A DNA stretch of 64,000 nt from Niebla homalea (GCA_019925105.1 JAHGAU010000011.1:248001-312000); one strand, 5' to 3'; positions 37,561 to 49,840 are shown, numbered from the stretch's first letter. Notes: generated from the letters alone by a model not told the origin. Program-made: numbers and translations.

Positions 37561-38429
37561 AGTTTACTTATAAAAAAAGGTTTTTATCCTGTAGTATTAA
37601 GGTCCTTTTTTTCCTTAATATATTCTTAAGAATTTTATTTTTATAATATTAAAATTTATTTAATTATTTGTATTACTTTTTTAAAAAACTTTAATACTTT
37701 ATTTATTTATTAAAATATTAATAAATATTTAAGTATTAAGATTTATATTTAAAATTCTTAATAATATATTAATTATTAAAAAATAATATTAAAACCGGGT
37801 TTACTTTTAAGCGGGATAATAATATAGGATACTATTTACCTATTTAAAAACCGTCTTATATATCCCCGTTAAGGGCATTTTAATATACCCGTTAAGTGAA
37901 ATAGGACTTTAGTCGTAAATCATTTTTTTAATAAAAATTATATATTTAAACCTTAGTTTTTCTAAGATCTTTTCCGCGGTTAAGTATTGTTAATATAGAC
38001 CGCTAAGTTTATAACGGGAATATCTGGAAATTTTTCAACCCCGATATAAGCGCTTTTAGGTTACGTAAGCCGATTAAATAGGAAAATCCTATATCCGATT
38101 TCGCTTAATATCCGATTACTTATGAATGAATTAAGAATTAACGGATATACGTAAATCTTATAAGTATTCATAAGTATATATAATTTCTATAAGCACCCTT
38201 ATATAAAGTATATACTTAAAAGGCTTTATATATATCGTTTCCCGTAACTTAATATTTATACTTTTTCTTAATAAACTTTAATATATTTTTTAATAAATTT
38301 CAATTAAATAATTCTTTAATTAAATTATTAATACCTTTATTATTATAAGATTTATTAAGGAATTTAACCTTATTAATAACGAGCTTAGAAGTTATTATTA
38401 ACGATAATAATTTGCTTTATTAAGTTAAG
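37561..38429. other. Core between the inverted-repeat arms
   Basis: About 870 bp without any recognised gene. It contains several short symmetric elements, for example acttatgaat at 38119-38128 with attcataagt at 38166-38175. If the arms are transposon ends, this is too small for a normal transposase gene, so the element would be non-autonomous. Confidence 0.5.
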
Positions 38430-38960
38430 GTAAATTTATATATATTGAAGGATAACCTGTAAGTTTATATTTATATATCTGCGACCTGCTTAAATTGAAT
38501 AAATAGAATAAAAGTAATTTATTTACTTAAATCACTTGCGAATTATTTATAAGTAAATCAGAAAATTCATCAGCGCTTTAAGCGGCCCCGAGTAATAAAA
38601 AACTAAAAACCGTTTAAAACGGTAAAATAATGGTTCTATTTATTATAAAGTTTTTTTTAAGCTTTCTTAGCAGCGGGTATTACCGTTAACCCCTTATAAC
38701 TCGTAATCTTTAACTTTTCTAAAATAAATTATAGATTCGGGTATTCTAGCCAAAATTTACCCTTAAAGTTAATAATTACCCTTAAGGGGGGATATTTAAA
38801 GGGGGTAATTAAATTAAAAAAACGTTAAGTAAAAACCCTTATAAATAAGTAAAATATTAAAGAAGCCGGATACTCATAAGTACCTAAAGGCTTAACGAGG
38901 GTAGATATAAGATTTTCCTGCTTAATTTACCTATATATACTTAAAGTATTTATATATTAA
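38430..38960 (-). repeat. Right arm of large imperfect inverted repeat
   Basis: Reverse-complement partner of 36640-37560, without the MITE. Its sequence at about 38808-38822 (gggggtaattaaattaaa) corresponds to the empty MITE site, which confirms that the MITE arrived in the left arm later. Confidence 0.75.
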
Positions 38961-39367
38961 AAAAAGTTTTATTAATATACGTTTCATAAATCGAGTTTTA
39001 AAAAGGCTAAATAATTTAATGGTAGGATTATAATATTTAAAATAAAAAAATAAAAATATATTAAGAATAATAAATTAATATAAATTCCAATAGAATTTAT
39101 TAAATTAAATAAGGTTATTTTAAACCGGATTAAAGTAAACCGGTTTAATTTAACCGAATTTAATATTATAAATAATTTAAATATCCATACGGATATATAA
39201 TAAGGGTTAAAAAGATAAATTTATTGAATAATAATTTAATTAAAAACTTAAATAACGGAAAAATATAACGGGCGTAATATTAATAATTATAATATTATTA
39301 TTAATTAATAAAAATAAACGTAAAGATTATTTATTAAATTATAAGTGATTTTTTATCTTAATTATAT
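38961..39367. other. AT-rich intergenic sequence
   Basis: No gene was seen. A short imperfect palindromic cluster of aaccgg/ccggtt occurs at 39122-39160. Confidence 0.5.
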
Positions 39368-40423
39368 TAAGTTGAAAGAAAAAAGGAATGGCGACGAACA
39401 ACGGGACCTTAAAGGTCAGAAACGATGCACGCGTCCATAGCTTAAGTAATAGTAAGGATAGTACCTTAAATACGATAAGCGGAAACGGAATAATAATAAA
39501 AATTAAAAAAAAGGAAAAATAAACGGCCTAGGTTAATAGGAATAATAATAAATCGTATAAACGATATAATAAATATAAGATAAAAAGGCCTTAAATTAAA
39601 TAAAGAGCTTATAATTAATAAAATACGCGTAAAAGGACGCGTATAATATATAAAAATATTATTATAAAAAATAATAAATAAAGGGTAAAAAGGACGAGGA
39701 TAATATACGGGGATGGATAAAAAGTAAACGGAGGCGTAAAAGGCCTTATTAAATATATATAAATTAAGAAAGAATTAAATAAAGATAAAGAAATATTAAA
39801 TAAATAAAAATAAATTATAAAAAGAAATAACCGTTAAATATATAAAGGAAAAATAAAAAGGAAGAAAACGGTAAAAGCGCTAAAAAGCCTCTTTATAATT
39901 ATATAAAAAGATATTACGTTAAAAACCTAGCCGATATTATAAATTAAGTTATAAGGAATAAAAGACTTTTATATAAATATAAAAAGAAGTTTAAAAAAGT
40001 TAAAAAGATTACGTAAAGCTTAAGTAATAATAGTAAAAACGCCGGTAAACGGAAATGAAAAAAGATAAAGAAAATACGTATAAAATAAAGGAGCGATAAG
40101 GGAAACTTTAAAGAAAAGAGCGGGGATAAGTTAAATAGTAAAAGCCATAAAAGTAGCGCTAATATTAACGGTAAAAAAAATAAAAACAAAGGAGAAAACG
40201 GCGGTATTAAGGAAAATAAGGATAATAACCATATAATTATTAAATAAAAAAAAGAAGAATATAACGGTAAAAATAAACCCGTTATAATTAATAAAAATAT
40301 TTAAGGTAATAAGAAAACTATTAATAGAATAAATTATTATAATACGTAAACTATAAAGCGGGGATATCCTCCTTAATATAACCTTATTAAAGGTAAAAGA
40401 AAAATTAAAAAAGTTAAAGGGAT
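39368..40423 (+). mobile_element. LINE copy F, 5' piece
   Basis: It begins with a leader of about 20 bp and ATG at 39388, giving MATNNGTLKVRNDARVHSLS, as in copy 2 and better preserved at the start. It contains ORF1 up to the LQSGDILLN-like motif near 40350-40380 and stops abruptly at about 40418-40423. It is therefore a 3'-deleted or interrupted LINE, the opposite of the usual 5' truncation. The rest was not found in the window. A 116-codon antisense frame at 40131-40481 crosses the junction and is a shadow. Confidence 0.85.
39388..40423 (+). pseudogene. LINE ORF1 relic, copy F (3' end missing)
   Basis: The N-terminus is open for about 45 codons and then broken by stops. The Lys-rich segment and the SGDILLN motif are recognisable. 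It matches 10656-11690 of copy 2. Confidence 0.75.
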
Positions 40424-40447
40424 GAGACTTTTCCGGGTTCTCATCCC
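40419..40447 (+). other. Perfect 9-bp hairpin at the LINE F junction
   Basis: gggatgaga (40419-40427) and tctcatccc (40439-40447) are exact inverted repeats around an 11-bp loop. They sit exactly where LINE F ends and a low-RIP block begins. The hairpin may mark the edge of an inserted element. Confidence 0.6.
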
Positions 40448-40880
40448 GGCTTATGATTCTTCCGGCCCTTTTTTCTAGCATACTATATTTGAATTAATAA
40501 TCATTTTCTTTACTTCCTTAATACGCTCGTGGCTAAATATACGTTAACTCTGTTATCACCGTACTTAGAAGTAGGTCAATAAGGGTATATATTAACTAAA
40601 AGAATAACTATAAAGAGGAAATATACAGGTAATATACGAGTTCCACTTTAAGTCGAGAATTACCAAGAGCCACCTTACCTTTTACAGCTAATAGTCCGTC
40701 TTGCGTATAGTAATTGCCTTACCCATAGTACTTATAATTTACCTATTGTTAGCGCCTAGTGCTTAGTAAGCGCCTAGCGTATACCAAGTATATTAAGCAC
40801 CGGCTTACTTAAGGGCTATGGTTAAATAACGTAGCCGTTTAAGCGGTAGCTTTTGGAATTAAAGGCTTTAAGAGTTCAGG
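40424..40880 (+). other. Low-RIP block, candidate 5' LTR of Gypsy-1
   Basis: The block starts TGAGACTTTTCC right at the broken LINE F. About 450 bp keep frequent CpA/TpG, including a near-repeat (gcgcctagtgcttagtaagcgcctagcg at about 40751-40778). All four confirmed LTR pairs in the window are similarly less mutated than their interiors, and the Gypsy-1 coding relics follow downstream. No second copy is visible, so the LTR reading is a proposal. The other LTR may lie right of the window or be deleted. Confidence 0.35.
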
Positions 40881-42164
40881 CCTTTTCTATACGGATATAC
40901 GTAATTATAATTAAGGTTAAAATTATTATTACCGTATTTTAAGCTATTTAAAGAATCAATTATTTAAAATAAACTTATATTTAATTAATTAATAATTCCT
41001 CAAGAATTAATTTACTTTTTTATTTAAATATTAAATGCATAATTATACTTTATATTTTCTATAATCCCTTTTTAATTAATCCCGTTAATTGTAAACCGGC
41101 GGACCTATTTAGTATTTTAATTCTTCTTTTTTTTTTAGGTAAAAAGCCCGGAGTACAATATATCTTTTTACTCCCCCGGAATAAATCGCGGAAATTATTG
41201 ATAAAAAAGGCCTTTAATAAGTTAAGAACCTTTTCTTAAAGGAAGTATTATATTTAATAAAACGCCGGTTAAAAATTAAATAAACTTAAATCGTTTAAAA
41301 TAAACTAACCCCGGTATAATGAAGCTTTAATTAAAATCTAAACGTTAAAACTTAAATAAAAAGCTAATTAATCAAAGGAATAAAATTAAAACTTTTCAAC
41401 GTTAGATTTTTTTATGGCCTTAATAATATTAATCGGGGTATTGATAGTCCCTTATTAAAAACGTATTACGCCGCTACCTAACAAGCTATAAGTACCTTTT
41501 TATCATTTAAGCTTATTAAATCCTTTAAGCCGGCTACTTTATTTAGATATATAGGTAAGTTTAAAGGTAAATATTAATAATAGTTCATTATCGTAGAAAA
41601 TCCTTTTTTATTGAGTCCGGACTATTTCCTAAACGATTATATTAAAATTATATATTACTTATAGTTTATTAATTATAGTATATAAAATCCGGACCTTTAT
41701 TTATAAAGAGTTTAAAGTTAAACTTATGAATTAAGTAATTAATCCAGAAAACCGTTAATTATTTTATTATAAGCGTTTTAAGGATATAAAATAATAATGA
41801 AATTAAAAAACTATTACTTTTTATTGTTATCTTAAAATAACTAAAAAGGACTTATTTATTTTATTGGAGAACTTTAAGGCTTATATATTTTTATAAAGTT
41901 ATTATTAAATTTAAAGTTTAGAATTATTTTTATTAGAAACGTCTTAAGTATTTATAATATTATCGTTATAATGATTATTATATGAAAAAGAAACTTAAAA
42001 CGTTTTATTATAACCGTTATTATGGATAAAAATAAATCTTTTAATAATAAAGTATTAAGGCTTAAGAATAATGGCGTAAAACTAGCTCGACCCGTTAAGA
42101 TTAATAATTAATACGGTAAAAAACGTAAAGCCAAAATTTAATTTAATTTAATATATAAAGATCT
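40881..42164 (+). pseudogene. Gypsy-1, gag-side relic (segment 1)
   Basis: Plus-strand coding traces with many stops. An example is IDSPLLKTYYAAT near 41431-41475, followed by open stretches to about 41700, then charged sequence to 42150. Its position upstream of the RT and on the same strand makes it the gag/protease side of Gypsy-1. The domain itself is not recognisable, so that role is inference. It is interrupted by short LTR element 2 at 42164. Confidence 0.45.
42160..42164 (+). repeat. Target-site duplication of short LTR element 2 (left)
   Basis: gatct, repeated at 44198-44202. Confidence 0.9.
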
Positions 42165-42326
42165 TATTATGTGCAATGTGCGCATGCCAAGAGCTTGTCG
42201 GGCACTAGTACCAAAAGGGTATAGTGGCTTGGCGCGCACACTCATAATGCGCACCTTTATAGCTAGGTAGACACTAATTATATATATTACACTTACTTTT
42301 TACCTTAGTACTCTTAGTACCTGATA
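42165..42326 (+). repeat. 5' LTR of short element 2 (162 bp)
   Basis: Equal in length to 44036-44197. The differences seen are C/T or G/A. It keeps CpA-rich stretches such as caatgtgcgcatgcc. Confidence 0.93.
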
Positions 42327-42599
42327 AATGGTAATAATAACTTACGGTCATCTGTATTTATCTATAGTCTAAATATAGCCTCTAGTATACCTATTATTAG
42401 GAGTAACTACGTTATAGCTCTTATAATAACCGCGTTAAACAAACCTTTTTAATACTTAACTCGTTAATCCCTTTAAAAGGTATTTTGACGATATTATCTT
42501 ATTACTTTATTTATTATTTTATATTAAATAACGGGCATAATACTCGCTGAAGAAAGATATTATAACCTTAATTATTAAAACAGAAACCTTCGTTAAAAA

Positions 42600-43900
42600 T
42601 AGCTAACGAACTTTTTATCTTAACCCTTACCGCAACCATTAATAAATTAAATACGACCATCGTAACTATAGATACGAAGTTTAATAAAAAGTTTAATAGC
42701 CTTAAAAGCAAATTCACCGCCCTTAAAGCTCGCTTAAAATTATTTAAGCACCGTTACGAGGACTCTGTCTTAAAACCCTTTAATAAGCCTTAATTATTAA
42801 AAGATAAATAAAAAGAGAAAGATAATATTAAACGATACCGTATTAAAGAAGTCGGTTATTTCGATGGTATTAATAACGTTTATACCTTTATTAATCGGCT
42901 TTAAATTATAAGTAATATTAAAAGTAATAAGGTCATTTAAGAATATATTGCTTTAATTTTTATAAAACTTAACGGCTTAAATAAGGTTTATAATTAATAA
43001 ATATCTAAAATTATAAATAAAACTTATAATTATCTTATGAATATAAAATCAATAGATCCCCTAGTTTTTATACTTATAACTCGGTTCGGAACCCCGGAGT
43101 ACCAGCTTTTTAAGTAACTTAATTACCTGAAATATATACGTAAAAACGCCGTAAATTAAAAGTCCGTAACTACGTTTATAGGCCGGGTAATAACTATAGT
43201 TAAACGACTAAGTAATATTTAATAATAAACTCTTAAGCTCGTATTTATTTACTTTAAAGCGGCCCTATAAAGTACCTTTTAATTCTTTTATAATTAAAAA
43301 CCCTTTATAACTTATATATAACTTTAGCAATCAGTATAATATAAATAATATCGCTATATAAGTAAGTTAGTATTATCGATTTTATCTACGTTTTTTAGTT
43401 TATCGTTAATAAACCTTTTATTATAAGTAATATCTATATATAATAAGCCTCGCTTTAAGAGCAATAATAAATACCGTTTAGTAAGCGGCTTTACTTATAA
43501 AATATTCCCCATACCGGACCCCTTAAAGGTCTATTACCTCCGTTACAATAATAGCGATAATAACGTTATCCTCAAGTCCGACGACGAGATTAAACCCTTA
43601 CTATAAAACGAATACGTCGGTATATACTGGGTAAATAATTAAGCCTACCTTTATAACGAAAAGGGTAATATATAATCCTCTCGTAACTTATACTGGAATA
43701 ATACCGGTATTACGGCTATTAAGAGCTTAGGATACTTACCCGGTTAAATTACGGATATTACGGATTTAAGTAATTCAGCTTATTTATAAAATACTTAAAT
43801 CTATGACTATTTCCCGGGTATAATACGATAATTGCTCGGCTTATACCTTTTCGGTTTTTTAATATTCCTTTAGCAATTAGCCTTAATACTTAACCATTAT
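42600..43900 (+). pseudogene. Gag-like relic in short element 2
   Basis: A helix-rich coding trace, best in 42835-43215. It includes EVGYFDGINNVYTFI near 42847-42892, RFGTPEYQLFK at 43082-43114, and a following stretch reading KSVTTFIGRVITIVKRLSN near 43160-43218. The spacing and composition (W/F-x-x-F, then an RFGTPEY-type segment) fit a capsid/nucleocapsid-like protein encoded by an LTR element, but no CCHC knuckle is certain. Most internal stops are at former Gln/Trp codons. Naming it gag is inference from position and character. Confidence 0.5.
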
Positions 43901-44035
43901 TCCCTCTTTTTATTCCTTCAATTTCCTCGGCGTTAAATATACTTATTCTCTAGCCTCGGAGCCGCTTTTAATAATGGAGACTTTAACCTTACCGTTATAA
44001 CGAGGGTGTTACGATCTTCCTTTTTTTGGTATATT

Positions 44036-44197
44036 TATTATATGTAATATATATATGTTAAGAGCTTATCGGGCACTAGTACCAAAAGGGTATAGTAACT
44101 TAACGCACACACTTATAATGCGCACCTTCATAGCTAGGTAGACATTGATCATACATATTACACCCACTTTTTACCTCAGTACTCTTAGTACCTGACA
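44036..44197 (+). repeat. 3' LTR of short element 2 (162 bp)
   Basis: Its first 30 bases are more RIP-mutated than in the 5' LTR (atatatatatatg for gcaatgtgcgcatg-type sequence). It ends cctgaca before gatct. Confidence 0.93.
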
Positions 44198-44202
44198 GAT
44201 CT
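44198..44202 (+). repeat. Target-site duplication of short LTR element 2 (right)
   Basis: gatct, exact copy of 42160-42164. Confidence 0.9.
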
Positions 44203-45202
44203 TAAATGATAAAAAGTATTATATTTTACTTAATTATTTTAAGAAAGATAATGTTAAGGTTATAATTCTAATTATTATAGATAAGAAATATATTAACTTA
44301 AAAAACGTTAACGCTTTAACGGCATTTTTAAGGCTAAAGTTAAAATAAAGATTAATAAAGGTTAATCCTACCTTTTATATTAAAGGCTAATCAAAGCTTA
44401 AAAATAATTAATAATTACTTATAATATTATTTAATATAAAGGCTTAAGTAAATTTAATTTTATAATGGTTTACGGTCCAATAAGACTTACAACTTACCGT
44501 TGCCGTTTTATTATAACCTGGATTACTTAATAATAATAGATTTACTATTATAAAACTTATCGATTATAATAAATCTAATTAATAATTAAGGATAAACGAA
44601 ACTATATAAAATAGTTTTTTATATTATAAATTAAAATAAAATAAACGTTATATTAAGTTTCTTTATATTAAAATCCCTTAAAATTATATTTAATCCGGCG
44701 GTTAATTAATAACGTTTTAAGGTTAAGTTCAATAATTTATAAATTAATAACGTTTAAGAGTTTAATTTTATTTTAATAAAGATTAATAATATCTTTTTAA
44801 TTATATGTGTTAACGTAATGACGGTAGCCTTAAAAAAGGTACCGTAAGATTTCACTTAAGGATTTATAAATATAAATATAATATAAGAATTTATTAACTT
44901 AATTATCCCGTAAGAATTAAATAATTACGTAAATATCTTTTTCAATAAAATAATTAGTATTTTACTTAAATTAAAAAAAGTAATTGTATAATTAACTTTT
45001 TTAGAAAAGAGTTACTTTACGGACCCTTATATAATCTATTTAGGATTAAGTTAACGGAATGCCGGCAATGTCTTAATAATTTTTTAGCCCGGGGTTAAAT
45101 TTGTTACTTAACGTCCCTTATAAATGTCCTTATTTTTTTCATTTTAAAAAAAGACGGTAAGTTTTATTTCTATATAGATTACCGGGGTTTAAATATAGTT
45201 AC
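44203..45202 (+). pseudogene. Gypsy-1 pol, RT N-terminal part (segment 2)
   Basis: The last 100 bases are diagnostic: NVLIFFILKKDGKFYFYIDY (about 45119-45178), then RGLNIVT up to 45202. This is the Ty3/Gypsy RT signature (xFVKKKDGxLRxCVDYRGLN) with RIP substitutions. Upstream traces (44203-45100) should be protease and the linker to RT but are too decayed to call. Gypsy-2 inserted inside the Val-Thr codons, and the RT resumes at 52753 in the same sense (VKI*YLLPLI, pre-RIP VKNRYPLPLI). Confidence 0.85.
45198..45202 (+). repeat. Target-site duplication of Gypsy-2 (left)
   Basis: gttac, repeated at 52748-52752. Confidence 0.92.
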
Positions 45203-45418
45203 TGTCAGGGTTCAGGGTTGTTAGTAGCTTAGGAATAGGCCCTACTGGGCCTATCCCGGGCCTAGCCCGGGGTTAATCCGGTACCTAGGAGTGTTACCGA
45301 CTGGGTATATTAAGGCCTTCGGCCCCTTTACTCTTACACCTCTGTACTTTAATATCTTTAGTTATACGCAATATACCCTTTACCTTTCAATTACCTTAAA
45401 GGGGCTTATACTTTAATA
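45203..45418 (+). repeat. 5' LTR of Gypsy-2 (216 bp)
   Basis: It aligns with 52554-52747 but has 22 extra bases in a GC-rich partly palindromic stretch (gggcctatcccgggcctagc region, about 45248-45275). It contains the conserved tgttaccgactgggtata and atacgcaatataccctttac. Confidence 0.95.
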
Positions 45419-47900
45419 TTATATTAAAGTTAACTTATTTACGCCCTTATAGGGAATAACGAGGTAAAATGAAGGCTCTTATTAATAATACTTATTAGTA
45501 ACGGACGGTAAGCCGATAGTTATTAACGGTATTAAACGGGCGGTAATTACGGTTAAAACGTACGGCGATTAATATCCGGATAGGCCATAAGAAAACGTTA
45601 ATAATTAAGATAGGAAGTTACAATAGCTTTGGACAGGTAGATATTAATTTTAATAAGCTATATAAAGAATTAATCTAGAAAGTTAAACCTTAATAAGGCG
45701 ATTTAAAGGTTACGAGTAAAGTAAACCTTGAAAATACCATAAATCCAGTTAAAAATAGGCCTATAGGAGCCTACAGAGTCTTTATTTATTACTTACCTTT
45801 TTATTCCTTAGAACCTTTAATTAAAATATTTGGTTTTATACTTTATAATATAGGGTATTTAATACCCGGGGGAAAAAAAAGAAAAAAAAATACTTTAAGG
45901 AGTACTCTGTAATATAGGGGAGCAATGTTAAACTTTATCATAATATAAATTTCATTATTTTACCCTATAATATTACCCTTATAATAAAGAATCCGTTTAA
46001 CGAAAAAGTTAAAAGACCCATCTTTTTCCCTTTTCCTGATTTTTTTTTTATATACCTTTATCCTTCTTTTACTTTAATTTATTTTTTAATTATTTTCTAC
46101 TTATTAAAACCATAAATAATAAACCTTAATAATCCTCTTTATTAAAGGTTTTTACGTTAAAATATAACTTATAAAGCGGTTCTTAAAAGGACCCCGATTA
46201 ATTAATATTATTTATTAAGGATAAAGCCTTTCTTTAATTAAATAAAAAAGATAAAGATTTAATAGATTACCTAGCCACCAGGAACCCGGTTTTAAATCAT
46301 AATTACGGGGGATATAAGGATTATTTTACCCGCCGGCGTTATAATAAATTAAAGGGTACCACCTTAAAGGAATTCATTAAATATACTTTATATTCTATAA
46401 AAACCTACGTTTATCCTATTTTTTAATCCGTATTATTTAAAAAATTTAAGAATTTTTTAAAGTGATTAAATTTTTTACGTTAAAAACGTAATATTAATAT
46501 ATAATACTATAGGATATAAATAATGAAATATAAATCCTTTAAATTAAATTAAATAATATTAAGAGGGACCTATAACTAGAAATTAACCGAATTATCCTTT
46601 TATAATAATAAAATTACGGAGGTTCCCCTCCCCCGGAAAACTTAAACCGTTTTAAAACGTTAGAAATCCGTAACCGTAAATTAAAAAAGTAAAACGTAAA
46701 CCCTATTATTAAGCTTAAAAATCTCCGACGGAATAACTAAATCTTTTTATTTTATTAATTTACGGTATCCTTTACCCTTTATAAGAAGTTTAAGGTAATT
46801 AAAATTAAAGACCTTAAATCCTTTATAAAGGATAACTATAATTAATACCGTTTCTTTAAATACCGTATTATTATTAAGTTCCCGATGAATAAAATTTAAT
46901 ATTTAATTATTTAAATTTAAATTAATTATATTTTAATATTATTAAGCTCTAAAATCCTTAAATAATTAAAAACGGAGTATAACGATAACGCCTTATTAAG
47001 CTTCTAAACCTTTAAGGAATTCTGGATTTTCTTAAACTGAATTTTCGAAAACGTTAATTAAAAAAAATTAAATTAATAATTTTTAAGCTTTACGAATATT
47101 AATTAAGGATAAATTTATAATATTTTATTTCAATTTTACCCGCTTAATTAAAATCTTTAAGTATATAAATTTCAAGAAAAACCTGAAAATTATAATTTAT
47201 GAATTAATTCTTGAACTCTTTAACCGGCTTTATAAGAGTTTTTTTTAAGGAAGTTATAACTTAAATAGTTTAAATAAAACTTAAGTATATTTTAAGAGGA
47301 TAGACCGTTTTTAACGTTTAAAATATTATTATTAAAAAAACCCCTTAAGCCAAATAGGACCCCTATTAAGGAGACCAAAAAAACTATAAGAACCCGTATT
47401 ATTTCCTTTAAACCTTCCGGCGGAATAAGAAGTTTCAGAAGGTCCGGGTTTTAATAAATTATTCCTACCGTTATAAAGCCAGTTCCCCCTTTAAACGTTA
47501 AATGCTTTATTTATTAAGGGAATTATTTTTAAGTTAATTACCTTAACCATTAATATAATTAAAATAATATTTAGGAACGTTCCGTTTAAGTTTATTATAT
47601 TACACCCGATTTAAACGAAGAACCTACCCGTAATCAAAGCGGCCAGATGTCTTATACCCCTGAAAATACCTTATTTAATAATTCGGACGGGCCATTAAAA
47701 AAAATTAAACTTTATAAAAGTTATTATAAGGGATAAAAAAGTATATTACTTTTAAATTTTAACGATTAAATATATTAATAATATTAAAAACCTTTTTAAT
47801 ATTTAAAATAATAAACCCTAAATAGTTAACGGGTTTATAAGTTACGGAAATTAATATTTTCCTTTTTTTTTTAATTAATTTAGGCATTACCGGTTATTAT
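45419..47900 (+). pseudogene. Gypsy-2 gag relic
   Basis: After a leader of several hundred bases, a coding trace appears near 46255-46430 (LATRNPVLNHNYGGYKDYF, then LKGTTLKEFIKYTLYSIKTY). A helical, charged stretch continues to about 47700. Its position before the RT makes it gag; the domain is not otherwise recognisable. A CCHC knuckle was not found with certainty. Confidence 0.55.
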
Positions 47901-48839
47901 TTTATTAATAAATAAATTATTTTATAAGATTACGTAATACTTTAAATTTCTTCTTTAACCCTTTTTTAACCTAAGTTTATTTAAGATTATAAAAGTAAAT
48001 ACTTACGGTTTATTATTTATATAATTTATCCCCGGATAATTATAAAAAGCCACTTAAAAAGCTAATCCTTTATATTTATTATTCGGCTTAAAATATATAA
48101 TATAATCGTTAATAAACCTTAAATAAAATAGTATTCCGTATATATTTACCCTATAATTATTAAGATATTTCTTATATTAAATTAATATAATTATAAAAAG
48201 GTTAAATATTAAAACGTAAAGTTTATTCCGGAATTCCTTTAAATTATAACTTTAATTTATTAAGCCTTAAATATATTCCCGGAAAGTAAAAGACTCAAGC
48301 TATTTAAGGCCCCATAAGATAAATGAAATATCACCCTTTAAACTTTAAGAAAAGAAAAAGAAAGTATAAAATAATCTCCCCTTCCCGGAATTTATTTTAA
48401 AAAAAAGGCCTTTTTCAATTAAAGTTATTAACGCGGCGGCTTTCTATATTATTATAAAGACCTAAAAGGAAAAAGGGATTAAAACTTTTCATATTTTTGT
48501 AACGGATTTAAATAATTAATTAAATTTCTTTAATAATACTTTGATTAATATCTTAATTATAATAATTTATAAAAATAATTTTATAAAAAAAAAATAACTT
48601 TTAAAAATAAGATCATAGTTAATTTCCAGGCTGAATATTCTAATTTTAAGAATATTTTTAATTATATAACGGTAGATAAATTACCCCCGTATTAGAACTA
48701 TAATTATAAGATTAACTTAACCTCGGAAGGAATTCTACCCCGGAGTTATATCTATCTACTTTTAGGCTATAAACTTTAAAAATTAAAAAAGCATATTATT
48801 AAGAACTTAAAAAAAGGATTTATCGAGCCCAATAAAGCC

Positions 48840-49440
48840 CTTTATAGATCCTTTATCCTTTTTACTTTAAGTCCAACGGCGATTTACGATTATATATAGA
48901 TTACCGTAATATTAACGTTATTATTAAGAGGAATTAATACTTTATTCCTTTAGTTGAGAAGGTATTATCCCGAATTACCGGTTATAAGTAAATTACCCGT
49001 TTAAATATTATTGTAGCCTTTAATAAGCTCCATATATACCCGGAAAATAAAGACTTTATAATATTCGTTACTTAATTAAATACCTTTAAGTATAAAGTTA
49101 TACCTTTCAGTTTAATTAATAGTTTCACCTCGTATTAATAATATATAAATAAGGTTTTATTTAATTACTTAAACGTTTTTATTTAAATTTATTTAAATAA
49201 TATTATTATTTATAATATTATTAAATATACCCGTTGTATACGCTTAAAATTAAAGCGTTTACGTAATACCGGCCTATAAGTAAATATCCGGAAATAACAA
49301 TTCAGAATTTAATAAATTAGATTTTTAAGTTTTATTTTTATTATTAACGGGCTAAAAATAAACCTTAATAAAATAAGTAAGATTAAGGATTGGCCGGTCC
49401 CCGTTAATCTTAAAGCCCTTTAAGAACTTATCGGTTTCTA
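48840..49440 (+). pseudogene. Gypsy-2 reverse transcriptase relic
   Basis: RT would copy the element RNA into DNA. Seen: GDLRLYIDYRNINVIIKRN at 48870-48930 (family LRFCVDYRxLNxxTxK), IPLVEKVLSRI, TRLNIIVAFNKLHIYPE at about 48999-49050 (family KxDxxxAFxxIRI), then FVT. YKVIPFSLINSF follows at about 49098-49130 (MPFGLxNAPATFQ). IYLNNIIIY near 49188-49217 is the YLDDIxIxS catalytic box with both Asp now Asn. Continuity with the RNase H downstream is good. Confidence 0.93.
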
Positions 49441-49479
49441 TAATTTTTATTAAAGATTTATTTTTTAATTCTTTAAAAT

Positions 49480-49840
49480 AGTAAAGTTTTTCTTGAAACT
49501 TATTTTTTTTTTTAAAAAAACCTTATTTTTACAGTCCCCGGAATATTCAAAGGCCTATATTATACTTAAGGAAACCCTTATTATGGCCCTTATATTAACT
49601 TATTACGATCCCAATAAAGAAATAATCCTTAAGATAAATTCTTTCAATTACGTTTTTAGCGGTATCCTTTCTTAATACGATAAGGCCGGATAGTTATATT
49701 TAATAATTTATTACTTTAAGAGTATATTATGAATTAAATATAATTATAATATTTATAATAAAAAGCTTTTTATTATTATTTAATACTTAAAGAATTAATA
49801 ATTTAAATTAAAAATAATAAAGAAACCCTTCCGGATTTTT
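49480..49840 (+). pseudogene. Gypsy-2 RNase H relic
   Basis: The open part runs 49493-49675 and includes QSPEYSKAYIILKETLIMA. LILTYYDPNKEIILKINSFN then corresponds to the PxLxxxDPxKxxxLxTDASD segment of Ty3 RNase H, with the catalytic Asp changed to Asn. It goes on as ILS*YDKAG (LSQYDxxG), then YNYNIYNKKL (YxxxDKELL-like), near 49725-49765. It would degrade the RNA strand during reverse transcription. The 60-codon frame is the longest surviving piece and the ATG at 49493 is accidental. Confidence 0.92.

Larger units (their letters stand above)
42165..44197 (+). mobile_element. Short LTR retrotransposon element 2 (2033 bp, gag-like, no pol)
   Basis: Two 162-bp LTRs, a perfect 5-bp target duplication, and an interior of 1709 bp. 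The LTR starts tattatgtgc (TG to TA by RIP) and ends ctgaca or ctgata. The bases inside the 5' LTR, aatggtaataataacttacgg at 42327-42347, form a TGG-starting putative primer-binding site. The interior encodes a gag-like relic but no reverse transcriptase, RNase H or integrase. The 3' motif gactatttcccggg lies at 43805-43818. The region before the 3' LTR (cgagggtgttacgatct, 44001-44017) matches element 3 (cgagggcgttac, 55244-55255). Confidence 0.9.

Noticed and set aside
39944..40189. 81-codon minus-strand Leu/Phe-rich frame resembling a membrane protein
   Set aside because: Complement of the Lys-rich LINE ORF1. Apparent membrane segments arise from antisense reading of AAA/AAG codons.
40419..40447. 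Bacterial-type transcription terminator
   Set aside because: The hairpin has no functional U-tract context, and all other evidence is fungal and transposon-derived.
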